Position numbers and translations under genes: made by a program. 64,000 nucleotides of DNA from Herbiconiux sp. GTDB taxonomy: Bacteria; Actinomycetota; Actinomycetes; Actinomycetales; Microbacteriaceae. The stretch is from the NCBI RefSeq assembly GCF_004297105.1, contig NZ_SCVE01000018.1:262668-326667 (forward strand). The letters are read 5' to 3'. Each line of letters opens with the position of its first letter. Position 1 is the stretch's first letter. Below, piece by piece: positions 45,237 through 53,911 of this stretch. A model generated the notes under the pieces. That model saw only the letters and a list, made by a program, of their open reading frames with translations. It was not told where the DNA came from and searched no databases.

Positions 45237-45986
45237 CTATCGGTGCGAGCCGGCCGACCAGTGGCGGAAGACGGGGTCGGCCAGCCTGCGCACCGGGCGC
45301 GGGAGGTTCTGGCCGTGGCGGGCGAAGAGGTGGTCGCGGGAGTCGAAGGTGCCGAGATCGCGGCGGAGGAACCGGTGCAGACCGGAGGGGCCGCCTGCGG
45401 TCCAGGATGCCGCGCCGCGGGTGATCGCGTCGAACAGTGTCTCCGGCCCCTCGTTCGTGAAGGGCCCCGCCGCATTCGCTTCCGCATCAGCGTCTCCGGC
45501 GAACAGGTCGGAGGCGCTCAGCCACCCGTCGTCGAGCCGGAACTCGGGCCAGGCGATCACCACCAGATCGGGCAGGACGGGAGCCAGCACCCCGAAGCGC
45601 GCCGCCCAGAACCTGCCGTCGACCAGGAGCCCGCGCGATCGCGTCACGATTCCCTGCCCCCGGGCCACGGCCTCGAGTACCGCGAGCCGCTGGCTGCACG
45701 ATCCTCGCCCACGACGCAGCGTGGTCGACGCCGGCTGCAGCTCGTCGATCCCGTAGACGGGACGGGTGAGCCGACCGATGGCGGCGTGCGCGCGGCGGAG
45801 GCGCACGCGAGGCGAGGGCGATCCCGGGAAGGATGCGCCGATGAAGCGGGCGATCGCGGGCGACGGGAAGTCGAGGATCGGGGTCGGCGCCGATGAGCCC
45901 GCGGAACGCGCGGCACCGCCGAGAACGTGCACATCGCCGGCCAGCGCGGCCTGGAGCCTGCCGGTGGTGAGGAGACGGCCCATCAT
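45237..45986 (-). CDS. transglutaminase-like protein, catalytic His apparently missing
   Basis: 249 residues. STTLRRGRGSCSQRLAVLEAVARGQGIVTRSRGLLVDGRFW resembles the transglutaminase-like Cys region, and VVIAWPEFRLDDGWLSASDLF the HaWvEvy...W..lD region, but the His before AW is Ile. It may therefore be a non-catalytic relative. The ATG overlaps the stop of the upstream membrane protein by four bases. Confidence 0.6.
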   Translation of the reverse strand: MMGRLLTTGRLQAALAGDVHVLGGAARSAGSSAPTPILDFPSPAIARFIGASFPGSPSPRVRLRRAHAAIGRLTRPVYGIDELQPASTTLRRGRGSCSQRLAVLEAVARGQGIVTRSRGLLVDGRFWAARFGVLAPVLPDLVVIAWPEFRLDDGWLSASDLFAGDADAEANAAGPFTNEGPETLFDAITRGAASWTAGGPSGLHRFLRRDLGTFDSRDHLFARHGQNLPRPVRRLADPVFRHWSAGSHR

Positions 45987-46492
45987 GGCCGCTCCACTCC
46001 GCGCCGCACACCGTCATCTCCGAGCCGTCGAGGTGTCGCCACCCGGACCAGCACGACCACGCCGCCCGCACCGCACACCGAGGCGTAGGCCGCGAACCAG
46101 AACAACGGCGCGCTCGCACCGAACCAGAGCAGCAGAAGACACGTGCTCGCGAGAGCCGCGGTGACCGCGCCGATCACGGATGTCGCGATGCCGCCGAACC
46201 GGGCCACCCACGCCGCCGCGAGCGCACCGCTCACGACCAACCCGACGAAAGCGCCGGCGATCACCCCGACACCGACCGCGATCACCCCCTCCAGCAGGGC
46301 GAAGCCGAGCCACGACCCGAAGCCGGATCCGCGGAGCTGATACGCCTGCGCGATCGTGTCGACCAGAGCGAACTGCGATCCGATGAGCGCACCCTGCGCC
46401 GCGCCGCCGGGAACGGCCAGCGCGGCCGATCCGAGCGACGAGGAGGAGCGGCGCGCTCCGCGGGGAGCGCGCCGCCCAGCCGGTGATGTCAC
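45983..46492 (-). CDS. small integral membrane protein
   Basis: 169 residues with an Arg/Ser-rich N-terminus and about four hydrophobic helices (for example LLEGVIAVGVGVIAGAFVGL and STCLLLLWFGASAPLFWFAA). No family recognised. Four-base overlaps on both sides tie it to the secreted protein before it and the transglutaminase-like protein after it, so the three probably work together at the envelope. Confidence 0.7.
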   Translation of the reverse strand: MTSPAGRRAPRGARRSSSSLGSAALAVPGGAAQGALIGSQFALVDTIAQAYQLRGSGFGSWLGFALLEGVIAVGVGVIAGAFVGLVVSGALAAAWVARFGGIATSVIGAVTAALASTCLLLLWFGASAPLFWFAAYASVCGAGGVVVLVRVATPRRLGDDGVRRGVERP

Positions 46493-47700
46493 ACGCCGCC
46501 GCTTCCGCCGCCGGCGGTGTCAGCCACGCGCTGCCAGAACGTGAGCCAGGCGACGCCCGCCGCTTGCGCGTTCGCCGCATTGATGACCGGACCACGGTCG
46601 ACCATCACCATGGCGTGCACGAAGAGGTGGAGGTAGCCGCCTGCATCGTTGTACCAGGAGAAGGTGATGGTCGATCCGCCACCGTCGAAGTGGCCGTAGG
46701 TGGCGACGAACTGCATGGCCCCGCCGCTCACGGTCTGCACGCGCACCGGCGCCGGCACCTTGACGAGCGAGAACGGGCTGGCGTTCAGGTTCATCACGGC
46801 GCCGTCGACCGGATAGGCGCGGGAGGCCCCGCTGATCGGGAAGGAGCAGTTGAAACAGCGGTGGAGGAGTGAATCGACGTCCCAGTCGTGCGCCTTCGGG
46901 TACCGCGCGTGGTAGCCGGGCAGCTTCGCCGAGAAGTCGTAGTCGTAGTACCAGGTGGGATCGAGCAGCACCGGGTACGCGGTGTCGGCGGAGAGCACCA
47001 CGTGCTGCGTCAGGGTGGAGCCCGACCACTCGTAGCTCGTCTCGAGGGGAGTGCCGGAGGCATCCGTGGCCCAGGCGGCGCCGAGGGTGCCGATGTAGCG
47101 GCCCTCCGCGGTGGCCAGGAGGGTCAGGCCGTCGGCGACCGGGGTTGCCGTGAAGCCCTCGGGGAGGCCGACGTCGTAGGAGAACGACTCCCCCGCATCC
47201 GGCGACCCGAGAGCGGTGAGCAGGCGAACGCCGTTCGCGAGGGGCTGCACGAAGGAGGAGGCTCGGCCCTGGTCTCCCTGGGCATAGCTCGTGATGCCCT
47301 GGGCGACGACGGCCTGGCCGGAGGCGCCCACGATGCCGATCGACACGGGGAGGCCCGCGCCCTCGGTCTCGGCGGGCGTGAGCGCGATGGGGGCGGACGG
47401 ATCGGCGGGCACGTCGATGCGCAACCCCGGGTGCCCCGTCTGCGCCTCGACGGAGGCGGTCTGCTCGGCTGTGGCGGGCTGCCGCGTCTGGGCGAGGAGG
47501 TCGGGTGCGAGCGCGCCGATCACGGCGATGGGATCGGAGATGGCCGGGGCGGGGCCGCCGGCACCGGAACCCGAGTGGGATGCAGCGGATGCCGGAACAG
47601 TGCCGGCGGTGACACACGCGATGGTCGCAACCACGGCAAGTGCGACGGGGACGAGCCGCAGCTTCGATCGTTGGAGACGAGACAACAGGGGACCTTTCAT
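46489..47700 (-). CDS. secreted protein of unknown function
   Basis: 403 residues from the ATG at 47700 (MKGPLLSRLQRSKLRL); an ATG at 47736 is in frame but gives a less typical signal sequence. The signal peptide ends near VPASAA (residue 40). The mature part has VVLSADTAYPVLLDPTWYYDYD, a block seen in large actinobacterial secreted proteins, and a pair of cysteines in HRCFNCSFPISG. No enzyme motif visible. First gene of a three-gene coupled operon. Confidence 0.75.
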   Translation of the reverse strand: MKGPLLSRLQRSKLRLVPVALAVVATIACVTAGTVPASAASHSGSGAGGPAPAISDPIAVIGALAPDLLAQTRQPATAEQTASVEAQTGHPGLRIDVPADPSAPIALTPAETEGAGLPVSIGIVGASGQAVVAQGITSYAQGDQGRASSFVQPLANGVRLLTALGSPDAGESFSYDVGLPEGFTATPVADGLTLLATAEGRYIGTLGAAWATDASGTPLETSYEWSGSTLTQHVVLSADTAYPVLLDPTWYYDYDFSAKLPGYHARYPKAHDWDVDSLLHRCFNCSFPISGASRAYPVDGAVMNLNASPFSLVKVPAPVRVQTVSGGAMQFVATYGHFDGGGSTITFSWYNDAGGYLHLFVHAMVMVDRGPVINAANAQAAGVAWLTFWQRVADTAGGGSGGV

Positions 47701-47849
47701 CGGATGGATTCGTCCCCCGACGACTGCCGCGAGCACAGCATATACACATATGGCGTTCGATACTCATGCTTTGCGAGCATTTCTCACCCGAGCCGTCGAC
47801 GTCGCCCTCGCGAGTCGCGGATGTCGGCGGATGGCGGCAGGGTCGGAGC

Positions 47850-48452
47850 ATGAGCCACGACACCGACAAAGAACTCCTGCACGGCTACCTGCGCGTGCGA
47901 CGCGCCGACCTGCTCGCCAAGCTCGACGGGCTCGGCGAGTACGAGGTGAGGCGCCCGATGACACCCACGGGCACGAGCCTGCTCGGGCTCGTGAAGCACA
48001 CCGCGAGCGTGCAGCACGACTATTTCGGTCTCGTGTTCGGTCGCCCGGGGCGCGCGCTCCCCTGGCTCGCCGAGGGCGCGGAGCCCGACGCCGACATGTG
48101 GGTGCCGGCGGATGAATCGCGCCAATCCATCATCGAGCTGCACGAGTTCTCGGCGGCGCACAGCGATGCCACGATCTCCGAGCTGCCGTGGGATGCGCGC
48201 GGCGAGGTGCCGTGGTGGCCCGAGGAGCGGCGCTCGGTCACGCTGCAGCAGATCCTCGTGCACATGTGCGTCGAGACGGCCCGGCACGCGGGGCACGCCG
48301 ACATCATCCGCGAGCTCATCGACGGCGCCGTGGGCAACGGGCAGGGCGATCCCAACATCCCGGCCGGGCGAACCGCCGAGGAGTGGGCGGCCTACCGCGC
48401 CCGCATCGAGGAGGCGGCGCGGGCGGCCGCTAGCGCGGGTCGCAGTGGGTGA
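47850..48452 (+). CDS. DinB/DUF664 family protein
   Basis: 200 residues from the ATG at 47850. LLGLVKHTASVQHDYFGLVFG and LVHMCVETARHAGHADIIRELIDG give the metal-binding His residues of the DinB four-helix bundle, with DUF664-type ending GQGDPNIP. Such proteins are thiol-dependent transferases or metalloproteins of unknown substrate. The 3' end overlaps the convergent cupin gene by 23 bases. Confidence 0.85.
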   Translation: MSHDTDKELLHGYLRVRRADLLAKLDGLGEYEVRRPMTPTGTSLLGLVKHTASVQHDYFGLVFGRPGRALPWLAEGAEPDADMWVPADESRQSIIELHEFSAAHSDATISELPWDARGEVPWWPEERRSVTLQQILVHMCVETARHAGHADIIRELIDGAVGNGQGDPNIPAGRTAEEWAAYRARIEEAARAAASAGRSG

Positions 48453-48966
48453 GGTCGGTCTCGGCGAGCGGATCGCCATCGGGGATGACGTAGGTCACGA
48501 GCAGCACCACGTTCTCCGTGCCCTCGTTCTTGCCCTCGTGCACGTAACCCGGGCCCTCGATGATCGAGTCGCCCGCCTCGTAGACGTGCACGCCTCCGGG
48601 ATAGATCGGGGCGTAGTGCGTGAGCGTGCCCTGCTCCACGACGGCGATCAGTTGGCCGTCGTGGCAGTGCAGGCCCGTGCCGGCCCCGGGCTTCAGGGTG
48701 ATGCGGCGGAACGCGACCTGGGTCGGGCCCGTCACCTCGACATCGACCGAGGCCTCCTGCTCGCCACGACCCAATTCCTCGACCACCACGGGGGCGTCGG
48801 TGGCGGGCGCGGTGGAAGTGGGGGTGGCGGTGGGCGACGACGGCGACGAGGAGGCCGAGGTCGCGAGCGACTCCGATGTGCTCGGTGCGGCGCATCCGCT
48901 CATCGTGAGAACGGCGATCAGCGCGAGCCCGATCGCGAGCCGCGGGAGAGGTCGGGTCTGAGTCAC
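48430..48966 (-). CDS. cupin-domain lipoprotein
   Basis: 178 residues from the GTG at 48966 (VTQTRPLPRLAIGLAL), with AAGAGG upstream. Lipobox LTMSGC near residue 22, then a Ser/Thr/Pro spacer. The cupin barrel has GTGLHCHDGQLIAVVEQG and EGPGYVHEGKNEG as its two metal-binding motifs. An extracytoplasmic small-molecule or metal sensor/enzyme is likely. The divergent gap to 49217 is 250 bases. Confidence 0.85.
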   Translation of the reverse strand: MTQTRPLPRLAIGLALIAVLTMSGCAAPSTSESLATSASSSPSSPTATPTSTAPATDAPVVVEELGRGEQEASVDVEVTGPTQVAFRRITLKPGAGTGLHCHDGQLIAVVEQGTLTHYAPIYPGGVHVYEAGDSIIEGPGYVHEGKNEGTENVVLLVTYVIPDGDPLAETDLTHCDPR

Positions 48967-49216
48967 GGGAACCTCTTCGTCGGGGATGCGGTCGCGCAGA
49001 GTGGCGCGGTACGTCACCATGCTGGCAGCGGGAGCGCCCCGGTACAGGTCCGACGGCACCCCCATTTCGGGGCGGATCCGCATGATTCCGGGCCTCGCCG
49101 CATAACGACTCGGCCACGGCCACGGTGTTCACCGCGTGGTCGTGATCGACAACTGTGCCTGTCGCTTAGTCTGTCGCCACCGCAGCTCTGCGGCTGGAAT
49201 CCTCGAAGGCGCACCG

Positions 49217-50050
49217 ATGACCACGACCCGCGAACGGCTCGACCGGCGCAACCGGGTTGCCCGCATCCTCGTCATCGTGCTGGGTGTCGTCGTGGCGCTC
49301 GCCCTCGCGGCGGCCGCACTGGGGCTCTGGCTGCTGCCCCCGATGCTCGCCGACAGCCCGCGCGAGCGATTCTCGAGCGCCACCGAGATCACCCTGCAGA
49401 CGGAGGCGACCACTCCCGTCAGCTCCTCCGCCCCCGCTGGCGCGTCCCCCCGGCCCGGATCCGGAGGGGCGCCGGAGTCGACGGCGACGACGACGACAGC
49501 CTGGACGGTGACGGCGAACGCCTCGATCGGTGCGGGATGGCTGGCGCTCGGCGTCGGACCGTTCCTTGACCCCTCCGTCGCGGTGTTCGTCTCCCCCGAC
49601 GATGCCTACCGCGCCGATCTCGCCCTGCTTCCCTTACGGGGCACGAACCCCGACGACGCGCTCGCGACCTACCTCGCCGCCCACGACCTGGGCGACGCCT
49701 CGGCCGGAGCGGCCTGGAGTGAAGAGACCCTCACCTCGGGCCTCACCGTGCGCTACGCCGACGTCGCTCAGGGCGCCGACACCATCACGGTGGCGATGAT
49801 CGAGCAGCCCGCCGCGGAGACCGATCCCTCCGCGCCGACCGGCCCTGATCCGGTTGCCGACCCCTCTGCATCCACCGACCCGCCGACCGCCGACACGGGC
49901 GCCACGCCCGCCACCCGCGCCACCACCGCACCGGCGGTCGTCATCCTGCGGGCCACCGTCGACTCGGCCGACGCCGCCCGCTACCGTCCGGTCACCGCCG
50001 ATCTCGCCGCCTCCGTGACCCTCACCACCACGATGGGGCCCGCATCGTGA
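49217..50050 (+). CDS. membrane-anchored hypothetical protein
   Basis: 277 residues. One N-terminal helix (VARILVIVLGVVVALALAAA) and an extracellular Ser/Thr/Pro/Ala-rich part with a small folded region (SVAVFVSPDDAYRADLALLP). No known domain. Its stop overlaps the GTG of the deacetylase lipoprotein by four bases, so the two probably act together at the cell surface. Confidence 0.72.
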   Translation: MTTTRERLDRRNRVARILVIVLGVVVALALAAAALGLWLLPPMLADSPRERFSSATEITLQTEATTPVSSSAPAGASPRPGSGGAPESTATTTTAWTVTANASIGAGWLALGVGPFLDPSVAVFVSPDDAYRADLALLPLRGTNPDDALATYLAAHDLGDASAGAAWSEETLTSGLTVRYADVAQGADTITVAMIEQPAAETDPSAPTGPDPVADPSASTDPPTADTGATPATRATTAPAVVILRATVDSADAARYRPVTADLAASVTLTTTMGPAS

Positions 50051-51762
50051 TCCGCCTCGATCGCGCGCTGACGATGGCGGCCGTGGCCGCTCTGGCAGCA
50101 GCCCTGGCGCTGGCCGGATGCACGAGCATCCCGCCCGCTCCCGCGTGGTCGCCCCGCGCGGCCGACCCCGCCGCCCTCGAACTCGGCACCGGCGAGGTCA
50201 CCGCCACCCCACCGGGCACCCCGGATGCCGGCATCGACCCGTCGGCGACCGACCCCGCCAGCACACAGCCCGCCACGCCCTCTCCCGCGACTCCCGCCGC
50301 TCCCGCCGCTGAGCCCGCCATCACCACCCCGCCGGCCGTCTCCGGCCTCGACGTGAGGCTGCTCTCGAACGCCGACCCGGCATCGCCCGTCGGCGCGCGC
50401 TGGGGCGAGATCCCCGGCAACCAGCCCTTCACCCAACTGCTCCGCGACCGCGTGACCGCCGCCATCGCCGAGCACGCCGCGCTGACCGGCACCCCGTATC
50501 GGCCCGCGGCGAACGCCCCGGCGATCCCTCCCGAGCAGCGCGGCTGCGTGCCCGGTTCCACCACCCGTCCGGCCGAGGAGCTCATCGCCGATCCCGCATT
50601 CACCCCGCCCTCGCCCAACGGCGCACCGACCCTCACGGTGACCTGCGAGATCGTGGCCGCAGCGGGCTCGATCCTGGTGGAGGCACTGCGGGTGACCACC
50701 GCCACCGGCGGCCAGATCACGGCCGACCAGACCACGATCTACTACGCCGAGACCTCGGGCGCCTTCGTCACGACGAGCGACACCCTCATCAGCGACGACG
50801 GACTGCGCGCCCTGCTCCCCCAGATCGTGCAGTCGCTCAAGGTGCGCGCCGGCGCACTGCAGCCGGCGATGACCGAGAGCATGGACGACTTCCCGATCGA
50901 GCAGTTGAGAGCACTCTTCGCCCACTTCTCCTTCGCCGCCGACGGCGCACTCGTGCTGCACCTCCCCGACGATTTCAGCACCCCCGAACTCGACCGCCTG
51001 GCCGGTGCCGCCACGGCCCGCCCGAACCCCTTCTTCGTCACGGTTCCGGCCGCGACGGCCACCGGCTACCTGAGCGAGCAGGGTCGCCAGGTGCAGGCGG
51101 TGCTCGCATCCGGAGCCGCCGTCACGCTGCCGGCCGCCCCCTGGCGCGGCCAGGAGAGCATCGATTGCGGCCTCTTCGCCTGCGTGGCCGTGACGTTCGA
51201 CGACGGCCCGGGCGAGTTCACGGATCAGGTGCTCGACGACCTCGATGCCCGCCGTGCAGCCGCGACCTTCTTCGTGCAGGGCTATCGGGTGGTGCAGCAC
51301 ACGGGCACGATGGCCCGGATGAGTGCCGAAGGCCACGAGATCGGCAACCACACGTGGAACCATCCCGACCTCACCAAGCTCACCGACGAGCAGATCAAAG
51401 ACCAGCTCGAGCGCACCAGCAGCGCGGTGAAGGCCGCCACCGGCTCGCGGCCCACCACCTTCCGGCCCCCGTACGGCGCGGTCGACCAGCGAGTGCTGGC
51501 GCAGACCTCGCTGCCCGCCATCCTCTGGACGATCGACACCAACGACTGGCAGATCCCGGATGACGCCACGCTGCTCGCCCGAGCGGTCGACGGCGCGAAC
51601 CCCGGCTCGATCGTGCTGCTGCACGACGTGCACGACAACACCGCGCGCATGACGCCCGCCATCCTCGACGGGCTTCTCGGCCGCGGATTCACCCTGGTGA
51701 CCGTGCAGCAGCTCCTCGGCGGCTCCCTGCCGGCGCCCCACACCACGACTTCGCACGGCTGA
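50047..51762 (+). CDS. polysaccharide deacetylase lipoprotein
   Basis: 571 residues. Lipobox LALAGC with Cys25, then an Ala/Pro/Thr linker. A middle domain (about 100-360) ending in DDFPIEQLRALFAHFSF resembles the RsiV-type domain joined to other deacetylases. The NodB domain at about 375-560 has TFDDGP, the metal-binding HTWNH, RPPYGAVD, WTIDTNDW and LLHDVH. Probable role: N-deacetylation of peptidoglycan or another envelope glycan. Confidence 0.92.
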   Translation: MIRLDRALTMAAVAALAAALALAGCTSIPPAPAWSPRAADPAALELGTGEVTATPPGTPDAGIDPSATDPASTQPATPSPATPAAPAAEPAITTPPAVSGLDVRLLSNADPASPVGARWGEIPGNQPFTQLLRDRVTAAIAEHAALTGTPYRPAANAPAIPPEQRGCVPGSTTRPAEELIADPAFTPPSPNGAPTLTVTCEIVAAAGSILVEALRVTTATGGQITADQTTIYYAETSGAFVTTSDTLISDDGLRALLPQIVQSLKVRAGALQPAMTESMDDFPIEQLRALFAHFSFAADGALVLHLPDDFSTPELDRLAGAATARPNPFFVTVPAATATGYLSEQGRQVQAVLASGAAVTLPAAPWRGQESIDCGLFACVAVTFDDGPGEFTDQVLDDLDARRAAATFFVQGYRVVQHTGTMARMSAEGHEIGNHTWNHPDLTKLTDEQIKDQLERTSSAVKAATGSRPTTFRPPYGAVDQRVLAQTSLPAILWTIDTNDWQIPDDATLLARAVDGANPGSIVLLHDVHDNTARMTPAILDGLLGRGFTLVTVQQLLGGSLPAPHTTTSHG

Positions 51763-51873
51763 GACCGGCAGGTCGAAGACACCGAGCCGGACGAGAAAGT
51801 CGGGGTCTTCGACATCGACGCCGCAGACGCCGCCGAGTGGAAGGCCGAGGATTTCGCCTCGCGGAGGACCTGA
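51763..51873 (+). pseudogene. possible 3' remnant of a coding sequence
   Basis: Directly after the deacetylase stop and in the same frame, 36 codons with strong G/C at third positions run to a TGA at 51871-51873. They encode VGVFDIDAADAAEWKAEDF near the end. There is no start or ribosome site. It may be the 3' remnant of another gene left beside the AbiE module, or a lost extension of the deacetylase. Confidence 0.3.
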
Positions 51874-51875
51874 CG

Positions 51876-52718
51876 TCAGGTTCTCTCGGCAGGAAGTGCC
51901 GAATCGATTCGCCGGATGAAGTCGTTCGCCCAGTCTGCGGCAGCTGCAACATCCGGGAGAACCTCCACCCCGGCAGCTGACGCTTCGTAAAGAGTGTCCC
52001 AGTTGTCGTTCACGACGACGGTGGGCGGCCACTCGTGCCCACCGCGGTATGTGAACAGGCGTGAGCATGTCTCGCGCACCAAGGTGAGGTCGAGATCCTC
52101 TTCGCGTTCGAGCAGCTGCAGGTCGATGAGATCATGCGCGCGCTCGCTGCCGGTGCCGGTCGCCGCGTGGAGCTTCTGCGCAATCTGGTGGTCGCTCCGC
52201 ATCACGCTGACGGGCTCCGGGCGGGGAAGCCCAACAGATTGGAACAGGTCCGCAAGGTCGTCCGCAAGTGCCGTTTCTGGCTCATCAGCGTCACCGATCT
52301 CATTGTGACCGAGCTCGAACTTAACGGTGCACCACGATTTGCCGAGGTAGTCGAGCTTCACATCGAAGGGTTGCATGACGTACGGAGTTGGGACATTTGC
52401 CGGCCTCGGGGCTGTGCGTTCGATGAGCCGTCCAGTGAATCCGGACCACCCCTGGCTCAACCGCTCCTCAAAAGCAGTGATGAACTCAGCCAGCGTTCCC
52501 GATCGAGCAGCATCGAGGTCTTTGGTGAACCGGGTGGCCCGGCCGTAGCGGAGCGCCATTGCGCTTCCACCCTTGATGGCCCCGATCGGGAGCATCTGGC
52601 CGACCACGACCAGCGCCATCCCGACGGTGCGCCTGTTCACCAATCCTTCATCACCCTCGATGTTCATGAGTCGCTGACGTAGCGAACTGACGTTCGCCGG
52701 GACAGTGTCGTATGTCAT
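51876..52718 (-). CDS. abiEii: AbiEii-type nucleotidyltransferase toxin
   Basis: 280 residues from the ATG at 52718 (MTYDTVPANVSSLRQRL); the frame extends upstream into the antitoxin. KGGSAMALRYGRATRFTKDLD is the nucleotidyltransferase motif (GGxxL...S/TKDLD), and KLHAATGTGSERAHDLIDLQLL is the conserved downstream Lys-Asp block. AbiEii/MenT-type toxins transfer nucleotides to RNA. It overlaps the antitoxin by four bases. Confidence 0.88.
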   Translation of the reverse strand: MTYDTVPANVSSLRQRLMNIEGDEGLVNRRTVGMALVVVGQMLPIGAIKGGSAMALRYGRATRFTKDLDAARSGTLAEFITAFEERLSQGWSGFTGRLIERTAPRPANVPTPYVMQPFDVKLDYLGKSWCTVKFELGHNEIGDADEPETALADDLADLFQSVGLPRPEPVSVMRSDHQIAQKLHAATGTGSERAHDLIDLQLLEREEDLDLTLVRETCSRLFTYRGGHEWPPTVVVNDNWDTLYEASAAGVEVLPDVAAAADWANDFIRRIDSALPAERT

Positions 52719-53254
52719 GCCGCCAGCGCCTCTCGCACACGTGACATCTCTGCCGTCGTGAGATATCCCTCTGCGCGCGCTTGGACGGCAGCTTCGAGGA
52801 GCCGTCCAGCCTGGACGCGGCCCTGACATTCGAGGAGTGCATCCACCACAGGCTGCGCCGCGATGCCCTCGTATACGGTCGGCTTCGCGTCCGCAGGGGC
52901 GGGGGTTAGTGCAATGCGCGCCGGCACCGTGCGCCGAGTGCGCTTCGGCGTCGCAACAGTGATGGTCCGGGGGTTCACATCCGCAAGCCCGAGAAGCGCG
53001 AGTACCGTCTCACCTCGCAGAAACGCACCTTCTCCCGCACGGAGTGTCGCCTCCGCATACTCGTCGAGGGGCGTGTGCGGGATGGTCTCATCGCGGTACA
53101 AACCGTAGGCGATGTGCGCGAACCTGTTGCGTGTGGCGAGCTTCACCAACTCGACATTGGGGACGCCAGCCCTCTCCGCCTCGCGCGTGGTGACGTAGCC
53201 GTAGTTGTCGGCGGCAATCATGTGCACGACATCGCGGTAGGTTGTCGAAGGCAT
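52715..53254 (-). CDS. abiEi: AbiEi-type antitoxin
   Basis: 179 residues from the ATG at 53254 (MPSTTYRDVVHMIAADNYGY). The N-terminal winged helix has GYVTTREAERAGVPNVELVKLATRNRFAHIAYGLYRDE, the AbiEi_4-type DNA-binding domain. The C-terminal part is the antitoxin domain. The start codon lies inside the left arm of a perfect 18-bp inverted repeat. Base composition is lower in GC than the neighbours, compatible with horizontal transfer. Confidence 0.88.
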   Translation of the reverse strand: MPSTTYRDVVHMIAADNYGYVTTREAERAGVPNVELVKLATRNRFAHIAYGLYRDETIPHTPLDEYAEATLRAGEGAFLRGETVLALLGLADVNPRTITVATPKRTRRTVPARIALTPAPADAKPTVYEGIAAQPVVDALLECQGRVQAGRLLEAAVQARAEGYLTTAEMSRVREALAA

Positions 53255-53292
53255 GTCAAAACTATACCACTTTCGGTATAGTTTTGACATGC
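53251..53292. promoter_or_regulatory. abiE operator: perfect 18-bp inverted repeat
   Basis: Arms GCATGTCAAAACTATACC (53251-53268) and GGTATAGTTTTGACATGC (53275-53292) are exact reverse complements around ACTTTC. The antitoxin ATG is in the left arm. The AT-rich arms also contain TATAGT/ACTATA-like -10 elements. AbiEi proteins are known to bind inverted repeats and repress their own operon. Confidence 0.85.
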
Positions 53293-53458
53293 TGCGACAT
53301 GAATTACGACCGCCGCGCAGAGAATCCGATGCCCGGACGGTCTGCGGTGATTGGCCGGATGATGGCCTTATAGAACCCACGTCGACCCGCGACCAGCTTG
53401 CGAGTGAGCAACGACCAAAGCATGCCCTTGCGAGCAGCGCGGGTTCGCCCTAACATAC

Positions 53459-53470
53459 AACCAAATGGTT
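53459..53470 (+). promoter_or_regulatory. ArsR-gene start region with operator and likely leaderless promoter
   Basis: AACCA-AA-TGGTT is an inverted repeat that contains the ATG of the ArsR gene. TAACAT at 53451-53456 is a good -10, nine bases before the ATG, and no Shine-Dalgarno exists, so the message is probably leaderless. The block ACAACCAA (53457-53464) recurs in the repeat at 54433-54452. Confidence 0.5.
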
Positions 53471-53911
53471 ACACGAGAGTTGAGCGAGACCGAGACGGAT
53501 GCGATCTTCCGCGCTCTGGCCGATTCCACCCGCCGCGACATCGTGCGGCGGGCCATCCTGCAGGAGCAGTCGATCTCGACGCTGGCCGAGCACTACTCGA
53601 TGAGCTTCGCCGCGGTGCAGAAGCACGTCGCCGTGCTCGAGCGCTCGGCCATCATCGAGAAGCAGCGCCGCGGAAAGGAGCAGATCGTGCGCGCACGGCT
53701 CGACACGATCCGGCGCGCAGGCCGGCTGCTCGGCGAGTTCGAACAGCTCTGGCGCGGCCGGCTGCAGCGCATCGACGACCTGCTCCGCGACGAGCCGATC
53801 CGCGACGAGCCGCCCACCGACGCGCCGCCCACCGACGCCCCGCCCACCGACGACCCCTCCGGCAACCAGCCAGCACGTGAAGATCCACCCCGGAAAGGAC
53901 ACCCCTCATGA
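53465..53911 (+). CDS. ArsR family transcriptional regulator
   Basis: 148 residues. Winged helix: IFRALADSTRRDIVRRAILQ, then ISTLAEHYSMSFAAVQKHVAVLERS, the SdpR-like type without an obvious metal site. The C-terminus carries a DEPPTDAPPTDA-type Pro/Thr/Asp repeat. It overlaps the SRPBCC gene by four bases; this ArsR-SRPBCC pairing is common in actinobacteria. Confidence 0.9.
   Translation: MVTRELSETETDAIFRALADSTRRDIVRRAILQEQSISTLAEHYSMSFAAVQKHVAVLERSAIIEKQRRGKEQIVRARLDTIRRAGRLLGEFEQLWRGRLQRIDDLLRDEPIRDEPPTDAPPTDAPPTDDPSGNQPAREDPPRKGHPS

Noticed and set aside
53253..53453. Plus-strand frame starting inside the abiE operator (MLRHELRPPRR)
   Set aside because: No conserved residues, no coding bias and no ribosome site; it arises from the mirror symmetry of the operator.
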